This document shows positions 1-6,500 of a stretch of 18,118 nucleotides of DNA, piece by piece. Location: positions 1 to 18,118 of the forward strand of contig JAISJZ010000185.1 in NCBI GenBank assembly GCA_031261125.1, written 5' to 3'. The position numbers and the translations under genes are program-made. Each line of letters begins with the position of its first letter. Within the stretch, counting starts at the first letter, position 1. The notes below the pieces were generated by a model, which was not told the DNA's origin, did no database searches, and worked only from the letters and a program-made list of their open reading frames with translations. The stretch is from Planctomycetaceae bacterium (lineage in GTDB: Bacteria; Planctomycetota; Planctomycetia; Pirellulales; Thermoguttaceae).

Positions 1-273
1 GTTTTTTCGGATTATGGGAACGAAGAATACAAAGACGGATTTAACGAAGAAAGTCATATTGCTCTTGCTGAACATTTTAGGAATCTAAAATGCAAGGCAT
101 TGCTTGTTATCGGCAGAACACCGCTCACGGAAAAACTCTACGGCGATTTAGTCATTGACGAATATGCAAAAAAATATGCCGTCAATATCCGCAATCGGTT
201 TAAGTCCGCCGCAACGCATATTTTGGTTGCAAATTACAAAACATCGAATAAAACATTTTTTCATAACGATTGA
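1..273 (+). CDS. D12-class (Dam-like) adenine-N6 DNA methyltransferase, C-terminal fragment
   Basis: Frame 1 is open from the left edge to a TGA at 271-273, giving about 90 C-terminal residues; the start and the catalytic DPPY-type motif lie outside the window. The fragment begins with a DYGNEEYKDGF segment, then HIALAEHFRNLK, a short hydrophobic strand (ALLVIGR), and a closing NIRNRFKSAATHILVANY. That layout matches the end of D12-class adenine methyltransferases, where a helix, a strand and a terminal E/H-L-L-x-x-N-Y motif close the fold. It would protect the host by methylating adenine in the site cut by the endonuclease that begins 4 bases downstream. Such close spacing implies one transcript and translational coupling. 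The family call is by recognition from a fragment, so specificity cannot be read from it alone. Confidence 0.75.
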   Translation, partial: VFSDYGNEEYKDGFNEESHIALAEHFRNLKCKALLVIGRTPLTEKLYGDLVIDEYAKKYAVNIRNRFKSAATHILVANYKTSNKTFFHND

Positions 274-277
274 CGTT

Positions 278-1954
278 ATGGCAACGATACAAAGCAAAGT
301 CCTTTTCATCACAACTTCGCAGCGTATTCCGCTTAAAATGATTCCTGAAATTGAGTTATTGCAAACTCAGTTTTCTGGTCAAAAGTGGAATACGGCGACG
401 CAAGCGGAGTTTATGCAACTTCTCAAAGAGGAGAATTTCTTTCTGGGAGAAGGAGCCAATGACCCTGCGTTCAGTGCAAGAGATAGAATTAACCGCGCGC
501 CGAAGTCGCTTGGTTTTGTTTCATTATCGCCGACAATCGTATTGACAGAAGCGGGACAGGAGTTGATTCAAACGAAACGGAAAGAAGAAATCTTTTTACG
601 GCAACTCTTAAAATTTCAGGTTCCTTCACCGTATCACAAGCAAGGGAATAAAGCCGCCTTGTTTTGGATTAAGCCGTATCTTGAAATGTTTCGATTGATT
701 CGGCATTTCGGCTCATTAAGTTTCGATGAGGTACAAATGTTCGCTTTGCAGTTGGTTGATTATCGCAATTTTGATTTAATTATTGTGAAAATCGAACAAT
801 TCCGAAAAGACAAAGCCCTGCATAACGGCAGTTATCGGGATTTTCGAGGACAGTACCTTGAAAAGGAATTGCGGGCAATTTATGAAACAGAAATTAAAAC
901 AGGAAACACCGACACACGGGAAAGCAACAATACATCTATCGAAAATTTCTTGCGAACAAAAGCAAGTAATATGCGGGACTATACCGATGCTTTATTTCGG
1001 TATCTTCGGGCGACGGGACTTGTTCAGATTTCGTATATCGGGAAGTCAATCTCGATAGTTCCTGAAAAGATTGAAGAGGTTGATTACTTTCTAAAACATA
1101 CTGATAGGAATCCGTGTTTTATTGATAACGAAAAGCAATACGCCGATTACTTATCGAATCCGTCTGTTCCGCAACTCTTGACAGATAATCGGGAATTATT
1201 GCTGCAAAAAATTCGTTCCGAATTCAAACATATCAAAATTGCCAAGACGGTTTCGTTGCGGGAAGTGAAAGATATTTTGTACGAGGAAATAGCGAAACGG
1301 AAAGACGGATTACTTGCTTCACAAACGGCGGCAATAAAGGATTATCGTTTGTATGATGAAATTCAAACAACATTCAAGGACATACAAGACGGTTCCTTGT
1401 ATGATGCACCGCTTATTTTAGAGTGGAATGTTTGGCGGGCAATGATAATGTTGGACGGCGGACAGATTAGGGCAAATTTGAAATTTGATGATTTAGGCAA
1501 TCCGATGTCCACGGCACAGGGGAATATCGCTGACATTGTTTGCGATTACGGCGACTTTGGATTGACCGTTGAAGTTACAATGCAAACGGGACAACGGCAA
1601 TACGAAATGGAAGGCGAACCGGTGTCACGACATTTAGCCAAATTGAAAAGAGAATCCGGCAAACCGGCTTATTGTTTGTTTATTGCCCCGCAGATTAACG
1701 AGGCGTGTATTGCTCACTTTTTTATGCTGCATAAAGTTAACATCAGTTATTACGGCGGTATGTCAAATATCGTTCCACTGCCGTTGGACGTTTTCCTGAA
1801 AATGGTTGCTGATTCACATAAAGCGTCATACACACCGGAACCGAAACATATCAAACGTTTTTTTCAAAAATCGAGTAATATAGCATTAACTTGTTCGGTT
1901 GAAAAAACGTGGTTTCACGGAATAACAAGTGAAGCGTTGAACTGGTTGGGATAG
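278..1954 (+). CDS. AlwI-family type II (IIS) restriction endonuclease
   Basis: This encodes a 558-residue endonuclease of the AlwI/BspD6I/PleI family, which cuts outside short asymmetric sites (GGATC or GAGTC in known members). Family landmarks are FLRQLLKFQVPSPYH near residue 106, FSARDRINRAPKSLGFV near 65-81, and the catalytic block 382-450. In that block E382, D419, E432 (in VEVT) and E445 follow the same spacing (37, 13, 13) that I recall as E418, D456, E469, E482 in Nt.BspD6I (38, 13, 13), so the active site looks intact. I placed the start at ATG 278, just after the methylase stop. The frame opens earlier (155), but those residues overlap the methylase and look unlike the family. No Shine-Dalgarno site is visible, so coupling to the upstream gene is likely. 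The gene is AT-richer than its neighbours, consistent with horizontal transfer. Confidence 0.87.
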   Translation: MATIQSKVLFITTSQRIPLKMIPEIELLQTQFSGQKWNTATQAEFMQLLKEENFFLGEGANDPAFSARDRINRAPKSLGFVSLSPTIVLTEAGQELIQTKRKEEIFLRQLLKFQVPSPYHKQGNKAALFWIKPYLEMFRLIRHFGSLSFDEVQMFALQLVDYRNFDLIIVKIEQFRKDKALHNGSYRDFRGQYLEKELRAIYETEIKTGNTDTRESNNTSIENFLRTKASNMRDYTDALFRYLRATGLVQISYIGKSISIVPEKIEEVDYFLKHTDRNPCFIDNEKQYADYLSNPSVPQLLTDNRELLLQKIRSEFKHIKIAKTVSLREVKDILYEEIAKRKDGLLASQTAAIKDYRLYDEIQTTFKDIQDGSLYDAPLILEWNVWRAMIMLDGGQIRANLKFDDLGNPMSTAQGNIADIVCDYGDFGLTVEVTMQTGQRQYEMEGEPVSRHLAKLKRESGKPAYCLFIAPQINEACIAHFFMLHKVNISYYGGMSNIVPLPLDVFLKMVADSHKASYTPEPKHIKRFFQKSSNIALTCSVEKTWFHGITSEALNWLG

Positions 1955-2139
1955 TGAAACGTTTAGGCGGAAACACAGTCTCCTACTCAAAAGAGAAAGT
2001 TTAATTTTCATCATACTCTCATTATACACTGCCGGAATGGAAAAGCCAAGAGAAAAAATAATTTTTTTTGGACAGCCGGTTTTGTCAATCGTATATTCCG
2101 GTTTGATGTTTTTTAACATCTTCGCCGGGTACGATGACA
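1955..2139. other. Convergent intergenic gap between endonuclease and antiporter
   Basis: This 185-base gap separates two genes that point at each other. It is AT-rich and contains a mixed A/T run near 2056-2070 and a perfect six-base inverted repeat at 2105-2120. I see no convincing coding sequence: short frames here run antisense into the antiporter gene and lack recognisable content. It may mark the right boundary of the AT-rich restriction-modification locus, but no flanking direct repeat or attachment site is visible. Confidence 0.5.
2105..2120. terminator. AT-rich stem-loop, possible weak terminator
   Basis: GATGTT, a TTTT loop and AACATC form a perfect six-pair stem between two convergent genes, 20 bases beyond the antiporter stop. 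There is no long T tract on either side and the stem is weak, so it is only a candidate. Confidence 0.25.
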
Positions 2140-3459
2140 CTATTTTTCCTTTTCCAGTTGTTCCGGCGAAACGGCGTTCCACGCAAATAAAAACAATACC
2201 GCTGCAAGTGCCGAACTGGCAATCAAACATAAAAATACGGCATTCCAATCATAGTGCTGCGCAATCCAGCCGACAGCAATACCGGTTACGGCGGTACTGG
2301 CATAACCGAAAATGCCGGTCAAACCGTTCGCTGCTGCCGCCGCTTTCTTCGTTGCAAGGTTTGCGACAATCACGCCGATTAAACACTGCGGACAATAAAT
2401 GAAAAAGCCGAGAACGCCGAGAAAAATCGAGTTGACAAGGATGGACTTGGAATCGGCATACCAAAACAACGTCATCGCCGCAGTACAACCGAGCATATAC
2501 AAAAAGCAAACCCGGCTGCCGCGACCGCGGAACACTCTGTCCATCAGATAACCGCTGGACAACATACCGAGAACGCCGATGAGTTCATAGACGCTGCTGA
2601 CCATTCCTGCCTGATGGATTTCAAGCCCTTTTGCCTGTTTCAAAAACGTCGGAGCCCAATCAAGTATCGAAAAGCGGACAATATAAACGAAGAAGTTGGC
2701 GAAACTTAACACCCAAATTGCCCGATTGGAATAGACGTGCTTCCATAATACGGAGGAGAGCGGTTCAGTGCCAGTTTCAGTATCGGCGTTCGGTGTATCA
2801 GGAACCGCCGCTTTAGCGGTGAACGGATGATGTTTTTTATTGTAGTAATCCTCAACCGGTTCTAATCCCATAGATTCGGGTGAATCACGGAGACGGTTGA
2901 CGAGGAACATTGCGCCGCAGATTGCAATAACGGCAGGTATGAAAAAGCAGAACCGCCAATCCTGAAAGAACCAGATTGCCCACGCATTGACGAGCATAAC
3001 GATTCCTGCCCCGATGGAGTGCGATGTGTTCCAAATTGCGAACTTAACTCCGCGTTCTTCGGCGGCAAACCAATGCGTAAGTGATTTAGCGCACGGCGGA
3101 AAGCCCGCCCCTTGGAACCAGCCGTTGAGAACCCAAAAGATACCCATTGCCCAAACGGTGCTGCTCATACCAAAACCGATGTTGGCAACGGCACACAGGA
3201 ACAGACCGATTGCCATAAAAAATCGGGGATTTATTCTGTCGGCAATTTGCCCGTGGCAGAACCGGGAAAAACCGTAAAGCAGACCGTGAGCGGTCAGATA
3301 TACGCCGAGTTCCGTTTTAGTAATGCCGAGCGATACTTCGATTTCAGGCATTGCGAGCGACAGATTTTTGCGGACAAAATAGAAGAATATGTATCCGAGC
3401 ATTGTCGAGTACAAAATCCGCGTCCGCCAGTATTTGTAAGAATGTTCCGTTTTCTGCAT
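2140..3459 (-). CDS. OPA-family organophosphate:phosphate antiporter (GlpT/UhpT-like)
   Basis: This 439-residue inner-membrane protein has about 12 hydrophobic segments and the length of GlpT (about 450). It is a major facilitator of the organophosphate:Pi antiporter family, expected to take up glycerol-3-phosphate, a sugar phosphate or a similar ester in exchange for phosphate. Key residues: R30 in YFVRKNLSLAMP (GlpT R45) and R262 in VYIVRFSILDW (GlpT R269), the two phosphate-binding arginines; H147 in WNTSHSIG; and GFPPCAKSLTHWF at 119-131. R66 (GFSRF) stands where GlpT and UhpT have lysine. I chose ATG 3459 because GGAG lies 5 bases upstream and the family begins here; the frame runs back to 3630 but that part overlaps the autotransporter end. 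The substrate cannot be assigned. UhpC-type sensors share this fold, but no histidine kinase is adjacent. Confidence 0.9.
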   Translation of the reverse strand: MQKTEHSYKYWRTRILYSTMLGYIFFYFVRKNLSLAMPEIEVSLGITKTELGVYLTAHGLLYGFSRFCHGQIADRINPRFFMAIGLFLCAVANIGFGMSSTVWAMGIFWVLNGWFQGAGFPPCAKSLTHWFAAEERGVKFAIWNTSHSIGAGIVMLVNAWAIWFFQDWRFCFFIPAVIAICGAMFLVNRLRDSPESMGLEPVEDYYNKKHHPFTAKAAVPDTPNADTETGTEPLSSVLWKHVYSNRAIWVLSFANFFVYIVRFSILDWAPTFLKQAKGLEIHQAGMVSSVYELIGVLGMLSSGYLMDRVFRGRGSRVCFLYMLGCTAAMTLFWYADSKSILVNSIFLGVLGFFIYCPQCLIGVIVANLATKKAAAAANGLTGIFGYASTAVTGIAVGWIAQHYDWNAVFLCLIASSALAAVLFLFAWNAVSPEQLEKEK

Positions 3460-3464
3460 TTTCG

Positions 3465-3468
3465 CTCC
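3465..3468 (-). promoter_or_regulatory. Shine-Dalgarno site for the antiporter
   Basis: On the minus strand this reads GGAG, with 5 bases before ATG 3459. It supports the shorter start over the in-frame ATG at 3630, which lies inside the upstream autotransporter gene. Confidence 0.65.
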
Positions 3469-3483
3469 GTTTCGTAAAACAGC

Positions 3484-3512
3484 AGTATAACGGAACAGAG
3501 CGGAGAATTCAA
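3484..3512 (-). promoter_or_regulatory. Candidate sigma70-type promoter for the antiporter
   Basis: On the minus strand TTGAAT (3507-3512, 4 of 6 consensus matches) and TATACT (3484-3489, 5 of 6) are separated by exactly 17 bases. Transcription would start near 3477, leaving a leader of about 18 bases with the GGAG site in it. The -35 box lies just beyond the autotransporter stop, so the antiporter can be expressed separately from that gene. Confidence 0.5.
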
Positions 3513-3517
3513 TCGGG

Positions 3518-6500
3518 TCAGAATTCAAACGTGAAGCCGGTTTGAATCGTGTGAACGCTGAATCTGCTGCCGTACTCGGCGTTGTATCCGCCGAAGAAAC
3601 TGAACTGACTGTTGACTTTAGCGTTGACATTCAATCCCAAAGCGGCGCGGTCGCGGTTCATTGACGCACCTTTAATGCTGTACACCGCCCCGCCGTCGTA
3701 TAACGCCGTCTTGTAGATATAACCGTCGCCGAAATCGTGAATCCAGCCGAGGTACGCCGACGGATTGATGACCCAACCGAAGTAATTCGACCGGGTTCTG
3801 CCGAACCGTACCCCCGCGGTTGACAAATAGGACTCACTTACGCCGCCGTTGATATGCGAAACGATACTGCCGTTTGCCAATGCTTCATTTGCTTCATCTT
3901 CGTCAAGGTAAATCAAGTCCAGCCCCAAGAACGGCGTGATGTCCGTCAATGTTCCGCGAAATTTTTTCGATATATCGCCTGCCATAAAGAATTGATTGCC
4001 GTCGTGTTTGCTGTTGACAAAGATTCCGCCGGGCGTGCGGTTCAACTTGTAATTGGAATAGGTATAACCGATAGTTGCCATATACTTTACGGCATTGGAG
4101 TCCGTATGCGAACCATACAGCGAAAAGAGGAACGAATCGGCGTTGCCCCACTGCGTTTTGTCAGCGGTTTTTACGCTGGCAAACGTTCCGCCGAAGCCGA
4201 GACCGACAACGGTGTGATGTTCAATCCATTTATCGGTGCCGAGGGCAATGCCGTAAGCATCGGATTGGAAACCCTGAATATCTTTTTTGCCTTGGTGCAG
4301 GAAATCGCCGTACTGTTGTCCCCAAAGAATCGGGGCGGCATCGGCATAGAACCGCTGTCCGCGGGTCGTCGGCGAGGCGGCTGCCGGTTCTTTATCTGTT
4401 TGCAGTAGCAATCCGCGGTACCGGCACGGGCGCATATCGTCCAAGAACCGCAGACGTTCAAACGATACTTGCCGGAACTGTGAGGCGGCACGCTGCGATA
4501 CCAGCGGTATCGCGCTGTGAATTGCCGGTAAAAGTTGTTCCAAATACTGATATTGATATGCTTCACCGGTGCGGACATAACCCGCCATCAACGAATTGGC
4601 AAATGAACCGACACGGGCATCCTGAATTGATTCCAGCACGATTCTCTGATTCTGCGTCAATGTATCGAACGGCGGCTGCGGCGGAACAACGCCGAGACCG
4701 GCTGCGTCAATCGCTAATCCTTTGCTGCCGTCGAAAATGTTTGCCGATTGCAAATCCAAAGACGCGTCCGATTCAATCACGATTTTTGCCGAACCGCGCT
4801 GGATGGTGATTTTGCCGTTATCTCCCGCATCGGTGATTCCGCTGCTGATGTTTTGTCCGTTCAACTGTAACGCGGTTTCGGAACGGACAACCGCCGTATC
4901 CGTTGTGTGCTGTCCTTTAGAAACGCCGTTGCCGGAAACGACAATGGTAACGGTTCCGACGGCATCTGATGCGAAGTTAATAGCGTCGGATGCGTACAGT
5001 AAGTCGCTTGTTTCGGCAGTTTTGCCGAGGTCGAGGTACAACAGCGAACCGACTTTGAAATTGATACCGCCGTCAACGGTGAACGTACCGGCAACGGAAC
5101 CGCCGGCGGAACCGGGACTGATTGCGGCAGTATTGCTTACGGCAACATCACCGGCAACAATCGGCAGCGTTCCATTACCGCCTGCCAGAGTACCGGTATA
5201 GACCCGAACAAGGTCAAAAACATTTTTCTGGTTCGACAGCGTCAACGTTCCGCTGCCGGTCTTATCCAATGTGCGGGCGGTGTCGCCGTTGATTTGCGAA
5301 ATTGTCCCGCCGGTGAACGTGTAATCGCCGCCTGACACTTTCATACCGGCAACGACCGTACCGGAAGCGTCAACGGTGATGTTCTTCTCTTGTCCATTTT
5401 GGTCAAACAGTACCGTATCGCCGTTGATAAAGTGATTGCTGTTCTTACCGTCAACATTCCAGTTGCTTGTGTTTTCGCTCCAAACTCCGCCGTTATTGCC
5501 GAGCCACGTCAGCGACCGGTTGCTGTCTGTTCCGGTTTGTTTCAGATAGACGGCACCGGTTTGAAAATAAAATTCCTGCGTTCCTTTCCGGTCGTTTTGC
5601 ACACCGGGTTCAAGAACGGCACCGTTCACTTTTGTTTGAACGATGTCATCTGAAAAGAGAGTGCCGTCCGTTGCCGTCAGCAGTTGATAAGTACCGGTTT
5701 GCGTCAGACCGGTCGCATCAATGTTGAATTTTTCACCGCCGGGCAAATCCAGGTAGCCGGCTAATTTCAGCGAAGCGGTGTTTCCGGTGTTATCGGCACC
5801 GTTCAAATCAATTTTGAGCGTGCTGTTTTTTTCCAGCGTAATGTCCGCTGCTTTGATTTGATTGTCCCGTCCGTCGGCGAGTACAGTACCGCCGTTTTTG
5901 ACAATGAACTCCGGGTTGCCCGTGTCGGCACCGTAAATTGCACCGCCGGACAACTGCATCACCGCGCCGCTGTTGACGGTTGTGATACCGTGAACGTTCG
6001 ATTGTCCGCCGATAAACTTTGTTGTACCGGCACCGGTGATGTTAACGTTTATGTTTTTACGCGCCGCATTGCTTTCAACAGGGTCGTAAAAGGTAATCGA
6101 ATGACCGGCAGTTGCGTTAAGCGTTAATGTTTTGTTTCCGCCGGTATTTTCCAAGTAGATAGCGTTCGGCGTGCGGTCGGCACCTTGGGTATTGCTGCGG
6201 AACAGAATATCGCCGTTGTCTGCGTTCAACACCGCGTTTCCTGAAACATACACGGCACCGCCCTTTCCTTCGGCAGTGTTGTTTTCAAACTTGGCATTGC
6301 CGCTGCGGATAAGCAAAGACGAGGCATCAATTGCTCCGCCGTTGTCTGCTGTGCTGTTGCCTGAAAACTCGTTTGTTCCGCCGAGCAGTTGAATGCTGCT
6401 GCCGTTGATTGCCCCGCCGTAATTGCCGGTAAAATGAACTGTTCCGGTGCTGTCTTTTTTGCCGAGAGTGAAAACCGAACCGCTTTGACCGAGAACCGCC

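Noticed and set aside
155..277. N-terminal extension of the endonuclease frame
   Set aside because: It overlaps the methylase coding sequence, has no ribosome site, and its residues do not resemble the family, whose N-terminus fits ATG 278.
3460..3630. Longer start of the antiporter
   Set aside because: The extra 57 residues overlap the autotransporter barrel in another frame, and GGAG is correctly placed for ATG 3459.
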